Assembly: GCA_002633005.1 (NCBI GenBank)
Contig: NMRA01000206.1
Coordinates: 533,203 to 597,202 of the forward strand
Reading direction: 5' to 3'
Length of the DNA: 64,000 nucleotides
Source of the DNA: Phoronis australis
Taxonomy: Eukaryota; Phoronida; Phoronidae
This document shows, one piece after another, positions 1 through 62,741 of the stretch (within the stretch, counting starts at the first letter, position 1; each line of letters begins with the position of its first letter). The notes below the pieces were generated by a model that ran no database searches, had not been told where the DNA came from, and saw only the letters and a program-made list of their open reading frames with translations. The position numbers were made by a program, and so were the translations under genes.

Positions 1-359
1 AAACGGTTCTTAAAGGCAGTTTCTTCTGAACAAATGCGTCGAATTCTAAGTGCAAGGCTATAAGGAAGGCTTTTCTTACAATGAAAGGGATGATACGAGT
101 GATATGACAGATAATGGTGTTTGTCAGTTTCTTTACAGAATAATTCATCATTACTAAGGATGGCAGTGACATCTAAACATGAAATTTTATTTTGAGAAAT
201 GTCGTGCCTGGGTGAACTTTATAGTGGGGTAAAATTTGTGAATATCCTCTAAGAATACACATAATTTTTGAGGGCCATGGGTCCAGATCATGAAAATGTC
301 GTCGATGTATCTCAGCCAGAGAAGAGGTTTTTCAGAGCAAGATTTGATGAAGTTGTTTT
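1..359 (-). mobile_element. Penelope-like element, reverse transcriptase fragment
   Basis: On the minus strand this translates to part of a Penelope-type reverse transcriptase: LLWLRYIDDIFMIWTHGPQK, containing the catalytic YIDD box, followed by the TIKFT and VSFLDVT-like blocks. It is very close to the longer plus-strand copy near 11-12 kb. The frame is interrupted near 185, and the element runs off the left window edge. At 360 it stops abruptly at a MITE fragment, so it is a 5'-truncated, broken copy. The family (RT plus GIY-YIG endonuclease) is known; non-function is inferred. Confidence 0.85.
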
Positions 360-360
360 C

Positions 361-415
361 AGGGCAGAGTATTAGCGGATTTTGCCCGTCTGACATTAGC
401 ACCCCCGAATTGGGA
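361..415. repeat. Fragment of the hAT-like MITE family
   Basis: The stretch with ggcagagtatt, ttttgcccgtctgaca and gcacccccgaa matches the interior of the complete 160-bp MITE at 18312-18471. No termini are present, so this is an internal fragment abutting the Penelope fragment. Confidence 0.6.
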
Positions 416-1857
416 TTTATTTCCATTTAGTTGACCTGCAAATGTCAAATAAATGATAATGGAAGAAAAAAAAGAGGGTTACATGTACAAGTTTTTATAC
501 ATGTATATCCTCAAACGTAACGTCAACTGACTCACTGGACAAAAGTCATCGGGTTCAATTTTGAATATGATTGCGCAATACATCCAGAAAACAACTTGTT
601 TTCATTTGAAAGACCTTAGACTTGACTTTTGTAACAAGTTAAAGCAGATTTCTTGCTAAAATTTCGTTCAATTTGTCTGTAAACTATGCTCATCTTTTCC
701 AAAATCGACAGTTTGGCAAAACAATTTTCACTATGTAAAGTTAAGGTAGGATATTTTTTGGTAAGTCGTCAAGATTTACTCCTTAGCTGTATGTTCAAAA
801 GTTACATGAAGCAGTAACGTGCAATATGGCAGTAAGAGCGACACAGAACGGCCACTAATATAAGCTATTAAAAGTGGTGTTTGGATTATCTCCCCTATCT
901 AACACAAAGCCGTCAAATTTGAGTAAATGCCAAATAATTATTTACAGTATACATAGGTTATTCCAGTCACCATAGTACAACGTTCAATCTATTTTGTAAG
1001 CTACTTATTTTCGTTGCTGAAAACATAAAATTTTAGAGATGGCTAATATGACCAATTGCTGTCTAGTGCTCCACAAAAAAAATTAGGGTCATTGAGTGCA
1101 CAAAATGTGTCATTTAGGTTTTTAATAGGATCCCTGTCCATGTACAAAAAATGAAGTTGTTTTGAATTTTGAGGTATACACTGATTTTTTAAAATCTGGT
1201 TTTATGCAGATTGTTTCTTAATCTCTTCCTATTAAGAGTAACTTTTTAGGTTACTTTATATAAGAAAATTGCCATGCAAGAATTGAGATTATTCGTGTAC
1301 GATATCCCAGTATTTTAAATTTCATCTTAAAACCAAGCAGATCTTTCATGGGAAAACAGCTTCCAAATCGAAATTTTAAGTCCCCATGGCTACGTGTTGA
1401 TCCCCTTACACTCAAACGGGAATGCATTTAATTTCGTTTCCTAAAATCAAGGGAGATGTCGTTTAGTGGAAACCTAAGCATTTGCTGTTAGCGCATTGAA
1501 ATCGCACCTAAAACAAAGACTGCTCATGTGGTTATGTATTAATGGGTGTACACGTGCAGTGTACGTCTACAGGTAGAATACTTACCGGGTTGTATATTTC
1601 CACTGAAGGCAATGTATATATAAACAAATTGCAATACGGTGAATTTATAGAGCGATGGCAAGGTCTTGACCTTTTTTGTTGATTATGAATGAATCATAGT
1701 CTCTACTTGTTATTTAATGTTAAATTGCATCTGCACATATCAGCACTGTAAGTTGACCTTAACTGATCCTTGACTAAACAATAAAGTTATTGTGTTGTGT
1801 AATTGTGCGATCTATACCGTACTTATTATATTTATTATATTAAAAAAGAATACTTAC
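416..1857. other. Noncoding stretch 3' of GH9-like copy 1
   Basis: AT-rich, with no recognisable gene. One tentative terminal exon for copy 1 can be proposed on the minus strand at 1720-1745: acceptor ttacag, then codons ending AIGVLICADAI and a TAA. It would sit only 112 bp beyond the exon 8 donor. No homology backs it. Reading through the exon 8 donor also reaches a stop after ten codons, so the true C-terminus is undecided. Confidence 0.35.
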
Positions 1858-19950
<18,093 letters not shown>

Positions 19951-20394
19951 CTTTGTTACATCTGTCAGCATATAACAAATCTAAACGTCTTTCTCAAGAT
20001 TATTCATTTATATATTGACATTCTCATTGGAAACACGACCAGAAGGGCTGGTGCTTAATTATTCCGACATTAGAGTATTACAATATTTGGCTGGTACCAA
20101 TCAAGTAATGGCAATCCTACGGCGTTGTTGTATGCGGGAAGGTCGATATGCAACTGTTGTATTTGTGGGGCGTTTTTCATTGATTTCAAGCTTTCTGAAC
20201 ATTACGTTATTAGAGTTTCGGTTAGGAGCCAACCCTGTGGTGTGCAATTTTTATTCATCAATTATCTGCCACTTATGATCTTCATGTTACTTCTATTCTC
20301 GTTCTCCGTCATCGTAACGTTGTCGCTCTTGTTATTTGCAATATTTGTGCACTGGCTCAAGGTTTACAGAAAGACTTCATTATTGTCATTGGCA

Positions 20395-20565
20395 GATTTG
20401 TCTTCATTATCGCCTTCATCATCATCGTTGTTATTAACGTCATAATCATCACCACCATCATCACTATCATCGTCATCGCCGTCGTCATCGAAGTCCCGTC
20501 GCCCATAATCCTAATCATCAACAATCTCGTCATCTTCAGGGTCATAGTCGTCATCATCATCGCAA
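20395..20565. repeat. Imperfect TCA/TCG trinucleotide repeat
   Basis: Dominated by catcatcatcg and tcgtcatcg units. The Met/Thr-rich frame on the minus strand is an artefact of this low complexity. Confidence 0.8.
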
Positions 20566-23090
20566 TTCATACTCGTGTAATTTTGCTTGGTCATGTTTTT
20601 CACACGATTCTTGCGTCTACGTATAACAACCTGGTAATGTTCCGAAATAAACATCACATATGATATCTCAACCTTTTTTATTTCGTCTTACATGAAATAG
20701 AATAAAAGGAAGCAAGATGGCGTACAAAGAGTTAGTGAAATATGCGTTGTGTGATAAAGTGTATGAAGGGGGCGCTCTGTGTTCCTACAAAGCCGAAGCA
20801 AGCTGCCTGCATGATGGCTTGTGTTGCAAATGATTGCAAGGTATGGGATACATTAGTTTTTGAACTTATAGGTCTACCAGTGTGAGTGCGCCTGCAGACG
20901 TTAGATTGGAATCAATTAATTGTGTATCATTATTCAAACGTAGCGAACCCCAATACCCCTTTTCACGAAAAATCGGCATACACGACAAGCGAAGCCACGT
21001 GATCACATTAGCTTTACTGAGTCGCGGGAATGTGCGTCGATGAAACGCGTCCCCGGCTGATGTGTTACCGTTGACAAAGTAGGCCTACTACTGCACCAAT
21101 ACATGTATCTGCAAAGGAATATAGCTTAATAGATTGCTGTGTTATAAAAGAACGATTTTTCTAAAAGTGACGTCAGAGCAAGCATGTGTCAAGTGTTGAC
21201 TGTGGGTTTGTTTAAAAGTTAGGTTTGCTTTGAGAGCGTAGATGTGGTGAGAACGATTTAATCTAGTAATTAATTTATTATATGATAACCACTGATTAAG
21301 ACAAGTGAAACCTGTGAATTAAATAAATTAACTAACAATGAGGAAGAGTAACTACGCTAGCGCCCTCTGTAAGGATTACTTCAATCAATTGACTATAAAT
21401 AATAACGTTTTAATATCTGATTCAAGTTGTAGGACTCGACACTTGTTGGATGACGGTCCTGTTGGTGAATCGTCGAACTAACACACGCTGTATTGCGATA
21501 GTGCACTTGTTGGTCACAGTACTTCATGACGCAACACTTGCAGGCAATATCTTCTACTCACGATTCCTCTTGCTGGTCTCTCTCTTTTGTGACGCAACTC
21601 TAGGCAGTATCCAACTACCCACCATGCAAGTGACAAGCTCTTAGTTAACTTCCTGTTCGCCCTTGCCTAGATCCTCTTTGGAACCTTCCACGAGGTGGCT
21701 CTGTTGTACTGTTTCTTCAGTACACTGAGGCAAGTACTGTAGCTTCAACTACCGAATTCTATCTGAGTATTTTGCAAATTTCAGCCACATTATAATAATA
21801 TATTTATTTAACATTTGGCTAATAAAAACCACGTGATCTTGTCCAATTATATGGCTGTTATGATTTGCTTCAGGGCCCCTCCAAAATTTTTCAGGCGTCT
21901 GGATTAAACCGTGGCAACCGACATAGGCGTGGTGCCGGGGACAGTCGAGAAAAAAAAGATTGTGAAAAACGGATAAATTAGAGAGAAAATTCAAGAGAAC
22001 ATTTTAAAAATCTACATCTGTGCATGGTTTACCTTTTGAGGACCCTGGCCAGGACACTATCGTTAGGGTCTTCGCTTTTGCAGCACAGGTCGTCTAAACT
22101 TACACATTTATTTCGAAAAATCGAGAAAAATTGTAAAGCGGAACTTTTGCGGAGCGTACTAATTTACTGGATGTTTAAATTCAATAAGTCAATTTTGCGA
22201 ATGCAAAACTGCATTTTTCCAGATGCCCCTCTCTGGCAAGGGATAACGGAGACAACTTTCGCTTTAGTTTTTTCTCGAAACTGTATATTCACTTGAGAAA
22301 AATTGATGCCTGAAAGATAATATCAATTGCTGTGCATTTCCTGATATTTGAAAATATAGATATTTTCAAATTTAGGAGCCCCGCCCTTGAAGGAGACTAT
22401 TGATGACATTCAAATGGCCACCTTTTTGTGTTTTTATTGACACATTTTTACAGGGCCGCTCACGGAGAGAGAGCCCAATGTTGGAATCGATTACCTCTAT
22501 TTTCCTGTTTTTTTTTATGAAATCGTGCTTTCATGTTGAAGGAGGTCACTCTCTGCATCGTTTTGTGACCACACGACGATGGAATGAACTGTCACTTTTT
22601 TCCAAGCTTGACACAGTGTAAAAGACGTTTCTATTTTGTTGCATACATCACGTTTTGTCTCTTATAGTTGCTAAACCTAACTAGAAACATTAGAACGTTC
22701 TAGAAACAATGTGTAGTTAGTTGTTGGAACAAGAGGGTGGACTACGTATATCAAACTTGACAAATATCCGTGGAGTTGGCACATTGAATTTTGGAATTAA
22801 ATGTTGAATGACGTATATATGAACATGGATTGTGTCTATGCAATATTGCCACAAGTCAAACTTTAATAATTCTGCTAAAACTAATGATTGCCTAAAGGTA
22901 TTTCAATAAACACAATAAACATTCATTGACCGGCCTTGGTGCATTACAAGCTTCAAGAAGTAACACATCAAATCCAAATAGAAAAGAATATTCTATAAAG
23001 AGTTCGTCTCACCCACTTGTTAGACGAAGTACAGGCTCTAGTTCCTATTTTTGGTTACACTAATTGCCGTAGCTCGCTACATAAATATAG

Positions 23091-23303
23091 ACAATCTAAA
23101 TCCGTGGTCATGACCATAAATATAGAATAGCGTGCTAGACATTCTAAATCCATGGCCATAACCATAATATAGAATAGCGCATGTATGTAAATCCGACACT
23201 GCCATGTATTCACGTGGCATTCTAAATTCATGGCCATAACCATAATATAGAATAGCGCACTAACAACTGTATGTAAATCCGACACTGCCATGTATTCACG
23301 AGG
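23091..23303. repeat. Tandem repeat, about 2.6 units of 78-86 bp
   Basis: The block cattctaaatccatggccat..ataatatagaatagcgc..gtaaatccgacactgcc starts at 23140 and again at 23218. A shorter, more diverged unit begins near 23091. Confidence 0.8.
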
Positions 23304-23975
23304 GAAGTTGAGATTCCAAATTCATCATAAAAAACAAAAGAAACACACAAAACATTCTTGCACAACACAGTCATTCGACCCAAACAACCAAAATTTTGAA
23401 AAAATACAGTAGGATTGCCACCATCGAAAGGGTGGAATTTTGAATAACGTGAAGACCACTACTTGTGAATTACACAAAAGGACTATTTCCGATGGTTAGT
23501 TATAAACTAAATGTTACTGTTTCCCGTAGTATCACAAGAATAGTATCTCTTTTGAAGATGGTTACTATGAGTTGTTTGTAACGAATTCCCAAGTATGGAA
23601 AACACTGCTGTCTATCATACTATTTGTAATGACCGTGTAAATGTCGAAAGGGACACTCAAAGAACTCTCACAATCATAAACAAAGATTTCAACGTTTTAT
23701 TTTTGTCAGTGGAGTTCAAATTTACATCATGAACTGTGATAGGTACCTCTGAAAATACACCTTAATACAAATACCTCATCTCCCACATTCTCCCGGTTAC
23801 CCGTCAAGAGTCTGGTAGCATGTATGCGGAAATTGCGCATAACATTCCTGTTTGAAAAACAAATTCGTTGGTTTCTGATTTACTTGTTTATGTATTTACG
23901 AATATTGATAGATTCATAGATGATTTTTGACAATTAGAAGCTAGTTTTTTAAGAATTGGTGATAATTCAGGGAAT

Positions 23976-25637
23976 TTAAAGGAGCATGCCACCAAAAAAC
24001 AATCTAATTTGTATACTTTTAGATCGAGTACTTCTACTCCATAACGACATGTACGGCTGCGTTACCTGACGGCAGACGGAGGTGTTGAATTTATCCAATG
24101 ACGTCATCGGTTTCACACGCAGTCTGTTCAGCAGTTCACAACACGGGTTACTGGTGTCAGTTTATCGCTTGAAGTCATCGTTTAACACCAATAAATCATC
24201 AAACTTCGATGTAGAACCCTTGAAAATACACCGAGTTCTTACAAAAACGTGTTGTTTTATTTTGCTGTTACGGATTAACTGGTATTTGGACACACAATAG
24301 CCTACAAAGTTCGGCAGGCCAATAAGGTCAGTAGCAGGAGTTTGGGGTCTGTTTGGAGATAATTTCGAAGTATTTTTCGTGAGATACAGACAGGAGAACC
24401 TAGATCTGTGTTGTTTAGACTTGTGATTTTTTGAATTCTAAACACAAAACGCTTGTTATCTTAGCCAGTGGCTCAGAGCCCAATCAGGCCCGACGCGGCC
24501 GGCCTGATTGACTCCGCCGTTATCCAGGACAGTGGCTCGAAAACTAATCAAAAATCACGAACATAAACCAGCCAAAGTTCAGTGGAAACTAAACTTCCAG
24601 TCAAGAAAATACTACACCAGTGAGCCAAAGTAATGTGCACGTAATTATGTTGGCGAATTAGCCACGAAACTGCAAATCTATTTTCTCGTCGGGGGCCGCG
24701 AATTCAGCTTCCGCTTTGGCCACAGCACCGTCAGGGCAGAAGTTGTACATTGACAATCATTATTTGAGTAATGTAAATGTAAATAAAGATTCCCCAAACA
24801 CCTAGCCGTGGGATGGAAATCGAGTTGTTTCACAACAGTTTCTGCCAGCAAACACTAAATTAGCATGAGCTCACACGGCCTCGGTGTACCGTCAATTAGT
24901 TTTATTGCACCTAAAGCCGGTAACGCAGTGATTTATTCATTGCTGGCTTCTCAAATCATTTGCACTCACGAACACTCCAAAGGGATTACAAATTGCATCT
25001 AATGAGACAGACTTTAATTCAGTTTTATATAAGTATTGGTTAGGGTGAGAATAATTCGTTTTGAAACAGAACGCTCAGTAATAAACGCCAACATGGCAAC
25101 CGTCGCAATCCCGACTTAGCTAGACCTCATCAGTCCCGACTTCGCAAGTGGATCGTTAAGTTTTACAGGCTATCAATTCGAACAGGAATACAGCGATGAA
25201 GAAATACTAGAGAGGCGCCGTGAACAAGCTCAGACAACGGAACGAATGGAGTTATTTTGGTAAGCCGGCATTCGTCAGGCACTGTCGACGTCTTCAGGCC
25301 ACAGACACGGAGATGTTTCACGGCCTCATACTTGCTACTTACAGCGTACATTTCATTCTTCACTTCCATGAGCCACTTCCTAAGCATTTCGGACTCTCGA
25401 GGAAGTAAAAAAAACGATATACCCGCTTTCCTAGCAGCTGCTTAGTTCGGACAAGCGGGAACGACGCACCGCAACATAGCGGCATTCACTCTGCATATAA
25501 ACCACTGACGTCGCTGCGTCATTTCTCACCTTCCTCACAGGTTAACGCGACACCTCGTGGCAAGGTAAGGTCGACTGTATGCGAGGCGATGTGGACGGCA
25601 AAGAAGACTAATTAAATCGGTTGACATTCTCCTTTAA
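23976..25637 (-). mobile_element. Kolobok/T2-like nonautonomous element, copy B (complete)
   Basis: Both ends are present. The left end is TTAAAGGAGCATGCCACC at 23976. The right end reads ggttgacattctcctttaa up to 25637, whose reverse complement is TTAAAGGAGAATGTCAACC. A TTAA sits at each end. The right half has a minus-strand remnant of a THAP-type DNA-binding domain (MLRKWLMEVKNE at about 25350-25387). THAP domains and TTAA targets are features of the Kolobok superfamily. There is no transposase core, so it is nonautonomous. Orientation is opposite to copies A and C. Confidence 0.8.
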
Positions 25638-25739
25638 TTGCTGCCTGAAGTTGGAAAAACTCTACAATCCGATTCCAAAATAGTAAAGTACACTTAGACG
25701 ATTTTTGCATAATAGCTCTCAAAGACATTGATGAAATTC

Positions 25740-25742
<3 letters not shown>

Positions 25743-25831
<89 letters not shown>
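25743..25831. repeat. CA dinucleotide microsatellite (about 44 units)
   Basis: An unbroken run of CA over 89 bases. The Cys/Val open frames on the minus strand here are its translation and are not genes. Confidence 0.99.
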
Positions 25832-25833
<2 letters not shown>

Positions 25834-26570
25834 TAGATAGAAAAAACGTTTTAGAAATCCTAAAATAAATAAAATTAAACTCATTTCTTGGAAAGGTTGT
25901 CTTCACAGTTTCTTGGTGTTTTTAGTTTCCAGTAGTACTGAGTAATGGATTTTTGTTCATCAAAACTGAATTGATTGCTTTCCCTGATTCGCATGCACCT
26001 CATGACTGACGTATCCACGTTAAAAATAAGATGTAACCATGCAGTGGGCCGCGCAGACCCTCAGTGATAACTACAAGAACTGAATTTGAACTGCAGGCGT
26101 TCAGGAAGTGTATACATGTTTGGGACGCACTATCCTTTTCCCCAGCCACCAGAAAGTGAAGTACCCGTCCTGTTTCAACAAGGGATGTTGAAGCAGCCCC
26201 AAAGGCACTATACCAGGGACTCCGGGGCCTCACCTTTTCAAAAAAAAACTTTAAAAATTGACCATAATAAAATAAACTTTTCCCGAAGCTGGATAAACAA
26301 AACGAATCTTGACCTTAGAATGGCCACCAGACGCCGGGCAGGTACGAGCTAAGCTGCCTGTCTCAAGTGAATCATAGTATAGCTGACCAGCAACTAGCTT
26401 TAGTTCATCGAGAATTTCGTATTTTTACACTGTTAGATCTCAGCTATAGCTACTTGAGGCAGCTCCTCGCTATAGGTCAGTGTACTGGTCTTAGGCCCAT
26501 TTTTTCTCTCTCCGTGTTGGTTAACGGTTATTTAACTCTTAATGGCTGGATCCCCGGGATTGTCTCAGAG

Positions 26571-26604
26571 GCGGGATCCAGGATTTTGAGCTGGGAGGGG
26601 GGGG
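26571..26604. repeat. Start of a hAT-like MITE running into the gap
   Basis: gcgggatccaggattttgag followed by a G run matches the left end of the MITE at 18312. The assembly gap begins inside the G run. Confidence 0.65.
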
Positions 26605-27522
26605 NNNNNNNNNNNNNNNNNNNNNNNNNNNNNNNNNNNNNNNNNNNNNNNNNNNNNNNNNNNNNNNNNNNNNNNNNNNNNNNNNNNNNNNNNNNNNNNN
26701 NNNNNNNNNNNNNNNNNNNNNNNNNNNNNNNNNNNNNNNNNNNNNNNNNNNNNNNNNNNNNNNNNNNNNNNNNNNNNNNNNNNNNNNNNNNNNNNNNNNN
26801 NNNNNNNNNNNNNNNNNNNNNNNNNNNNNNNNNNNNNNNNNNNNNNNNNNNNNNNNNNNNNNNNNNNNNNNNNNNNNNNNNNNNNNNNNNNNNNNNNNNN
26901 NNNNNNNNNNNNNNNNNNNNNNNNNNNNNNNNNNNNNNNNNNNNNNNNNNNNNNNNNNNNNNNNNNNNNNNNNNNNNNNNNNNNNNNNNNNNNNNNNNNN
27001 NNNNNNNNNNNNNNNNNNNNNNNNNNNNNNNNNNNNNNNNNNNNNNNNNNNNNNNNNNNNNNNNNNNNNNNNNNNNNNNNNNNNNNNNNNNNNNNNNNNN
27101 NNNNNNNNNNNNNNNNNNNNNNNNNNNNNNNNNNNNNNNNNNNNNNNNNNNNNNNNNNNNNNNNNNNNNNNNNNNNNNNNNNNNNNNNNNNNNNNNNNNN
27201 NNNNNNNNNNNNNNNNNNNNNNNNNNNNNNNNNNNNNNNNNNNNNNNNNNNNNNNNNNNNNNNNNNNNNNNNNNNNNNNNNNNNNNNNNNNNNNNNNNNN
27301 NNNNNNNNNNNNNNNNNNNNNNNNNNNNNNNNNNNNNNNNNNNNNNNNNNNNNNNNNNNNNNNNNNNNNNNNNNNNNNNNNNNNNNNNNNNNNNNNNNNN
27401 NNNNNNNNNNNNNNNNNNNNNNNNNNNNNNNNNNNNNNNNNNNNNNNNNNNNNNNNNNNNNNNNNNNNNNNNNNNNNNNNNNNNNNNNNNNNNNNNNNNN
27501 NNNNNNNNNNNNNNNNNNNNNN
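26605..27522. other. Assembly gap (918 N)
   Basis: Run of N between the two GH9-like genes. Any open frames across it are meaningless. Confidence 0.99.
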
Positions 27523-28800
27523 AGCAAATAGAAAACTGGTCTGTTCATACAAGTACATTGAAACTAAATCTTTTTTCAGATGTCTTCACTTTTGAGTCCA
27601 AATGATTCGTTTCCACATAGGGTTTTTCATACTCACGAGTACTCTAGTACGACCAAAAACGCAATTCTTTCCGGTTCCAAAACGTTTTCTGTCCACACAA
27701 CTAAATTGTCACTACCTTGTCGTCATCATTTTCAAAAAGTTGCATTTTTGCCAGTCTGTGCGAGTGTGCAGTGCACATTACGTTCTGTTAGAAATACATT
27801 CTGGGCATTTTTGGTTGTGTTCCAGTTAATGCGTATCCGTAAAGACTGGTTTCAAATAAAAACCCAATCGTAGGCTAACTCTAAAAATTCAAGATCATAG
27901 GCTCAATGCATGACGTTTGAGGAGTCCGCCACAGCATTGCATCAACAAAGGTTGCTGTACGAAGAGCAATAACTGCGCAATGTTTCATTCATTTGTATCG
28001 ATTTCATGTTAACGTTTTAATATTACCTAATGATTCTTCTTATACCATCTGAACTAGATTTTGATGTTTTCTTTCTCATCAGGACCCTGTGGGAGACGTG
28101 AGTTAGGTTGCATAAAATTTCAAAAGTATACGCTGGACGTCATTTGCATTGTTCAACAATGACAGCTTGCCGCGTGATAATTCAGTCGTTGTTGCTACGC
28201 AGCGGATAACTACTATGCAGCTGTGCCCAGTTGTATAAGGGAGTTTTTGTCGTGAATAAACACATCTTTAAACATCATCAACAGAAACAACAACAACAAC
28301 TCAAAAACCTTTGTAGTATAGAAAATTTATATAGGCACTATTAATGTTAGAATCTTTCCAAGTTATGTTCAACTGTAGTCACGCTACCGCATCACGACCA
28401 CATATACCTTATATCATCGGAGGTAAAAATTTTGGACTACTATGCAAAACCATATTGCTCAGTTTTATGAAACAGTCCCAGATAGGGACTCAACGACGTT
28501 CCCTAAATTTTTAGTGGATTCGTGCAAATGCTGATTGCCTCTTTTTCGGCTAATTTGTCGCCATTGCTGTGAATTTCAAAAAATGAAACTCATTTCGAAA
28601 TAAATACGCACCTTTTCATGCAATTACTATTACTATCTGTTAATTTTCCAGTTTTTTGATATATTGTTTGAAAATGTCCTAATTAAAAAGGACCTCCTAA
28701 TAAAAATAAAGCAATAGTCTATAAGACAAAAATTACATAGACAGTAAACGAGATCTGTAAACACGTAGATCTTAGTGAGGATAGACAGATTGGTTAATGC
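27523..28800. other. Intergenic stretch
   Basis: No recognised gene. A tgaaacagtcccagatagggactca block at about 28467-28491 is one terminus of the fold-back family that is complete at 50705-51049. Confidence 0.4.
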
Positions 28801-28944
28801 AACTGGTTACAGAACCACAACTGGTTACAGAACCACAACTGGTTACAGAACCACAACTGGTTACAGAACCACAACTGGTTTCAGAACCACAACTGGTTAC
28901 AGAACCACAACTGGTTACAGAACCACAACTGGTCACAGAACCAG
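28801..28944. repeat. 18-bp minisatellite, 8 units
   Basis: Eight head-to-tail units of aactggttacagaaccac. Unit 5 has gtttcag in place of gttacag, and unit 8 has gtcacag and ends in g. Because 18 is a multiple of three, the plus strand stays open and reads repeats of TTGYRT. No gene context supports translation. Confidence 0.97.
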
Positions 28945-30559
28945 CTTGAATTTCAACCTCTACATCTTGTTATGCACATCATTGGCGATCGGCACATGAG
29001 TGACGTCATTATAAGCAGACGATTACGCATCAGTAACGACTTGTTGAACAAACAATGCCCATGGATGCCCGTCCATGTCAATTCATAACGCTCGTCGTGC
29101 GAGATTATCACGAGAATAAAAAGTCGGCCTAAACGAAACGTCGAAGAAGTTTTATGGCAATTTATTCTCATCACATTTCTCACAAAATCTACTTGGATAT
29201 ATGCGTTACTCAGATCGCTGCTAAGAAGCAATCTACTGTGTCACATAATGAGCATGAATAAATTATAGTTGTGTGCCATCTCCACGCAGAATTACATACA
29301 GTATGCAGGCTGACTCTGTCGGGTATTGGATTCTTTGAAGTTTCATTACGGATTAGTCCTCGATATCCGCCATCTTGGATGAAAGTGGAACACGCATAAG
29401 TAGTCCCATTAAGGCAGCCTTCCATGAAGTCTCAAGTGTTCAAGCCCTAAAATACAAAAGAGAAATACCATGCGCGCACCCAGCCTTTAATATGGGGGGC
29501 TCGAATTTCTGACGAAGTGAACCTTTTGATAACAAAAAAACGGGAGGACTACATAAAAAACGGAGTATCACCTTCAGAACTGTGAACTGTGCGTTTACGC
29601 CTTTTTAGTGGACTTTTGTGCCTCGTTTTCTCGGACTTTTTGTTTTGATGAGGCGGACCTTATTGCCCACTTCGATACCGAACAGGATTTAAGAATTGTG
29701 GTGAATCAATTCAGCTACAGTTTCAGAGTACTTCATAGCATTAGCAAGTGATGGAAACAGGATCGCGCCTAAGATTACTTTTTTGAGTGGGGCGAGATCG
29801 CGCGTCTTCGCTTATCGCCATGAATTTAAGCGAAGCACGTGATCCAACTATACTGAAGCTGTCAATCGTACGCCGTAGGAGGCAGACTCGTTCGAGCCCC
29901 CCTGGGTGCACGCATGCATTATGTCGATTACTCATAAGATGTCAACATGGGCATAAGCTAGCCCAATTCGACTTTAACGAGAGCTCACCTGGGCTGCGCA
30001 GCACTGAAATAAGTGAAGGGGGAGGGGCTACAGCCCCCCCCCATTCCGCTGAGATTCGCGCCGTCCATGCCCATGAAATAAGTGGGGGGCTGTGGGCCCC
30101 TAGCCCCTATGGTGTGATGCCCATGGCTCAGTTGGTACTCTAGATTTGACGGGGAAAATGCCGACTTATCGTTAAGCATGTATTTAGTTACATTATAGCT
30201 CAAACATTGGCCTGACATTTCAACTTGTTCTTCTAAATTTGTATGCGACATCGTATTTATTATCCGGGAAACCTCGGATATTTTCGTAGCCTCAAGTTTA
30301 GCTGAGAAGTGAACTTTTTCTGCACATGTGAGAACTTCTGACTGTTCCACTAAGTGGATGCAGGACATGCGCAGGAGAGATTTGAAAATTTCAGTCATAC
30401 CGCTAATCATTCTCAAGTTTTGAAAGTTTCATTACTTGGTGCATGAGTCAAGTTCCCACACGCTCAAAAATATTCAATCCCGAGGGAAAATGTAAGGCTA
30501 CAAAAACACCCGAAAAGATCCTGATGCGAAATTATGAGTGGAAACGCACGGATCCTTAC
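28945..30559. other. Intergenic stretch downstream of GH9-like copy 2
   Basis: No recognised gene. The terminal codons of copy 2 could lie here or be read through its exon 8 donor. Contains the GC-run repeat at 29993-30130. Confidence 0.35.
29993..30130. repeat. GC-run interspersed repeat, copy 1
   Basis: Shares gcgcagcactgaaa, G/C homopolymer hairpins and gcgccgtccatgc with 32463-32580, in the same orientation. Probably a short nonautonomous transposon family; no termini could be defined. Confidence 0.5.

Positions 30560-62741
<32,182 letters not shown>

Larger units (their letters stand above)
19951..23975. other. Intergenic region upstream of copy 1
   Basis: Contains the presumed promoter and 5' UTR of GH9-like copy 1, but no TATA box or initiator can be defended. 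It also holds a CAT/ATC-rich simple repeat (about 20395-20565) and a 78-86-bp tandem repeat (23091-23303). Other open frames show no homology. Confidence 0.35.

Noticed and set aside
20357-20560. Met/Thr-rich frame
   Set aside because: Low-complexity trinucleotide repeat.
25612-25906. Cys-Val repeat proteins
   Set aside because: Translation of the CA microsatellite.
26367-27605. Long open frames across the N runs (also at 14864-15524)
   Set aside because: They are open only because the gap has no stop codons.
28801-28944. CRISPR-like array
   Set aside because: Units are contiguous without spacers and the DNA is animal; it is a minisatellite.
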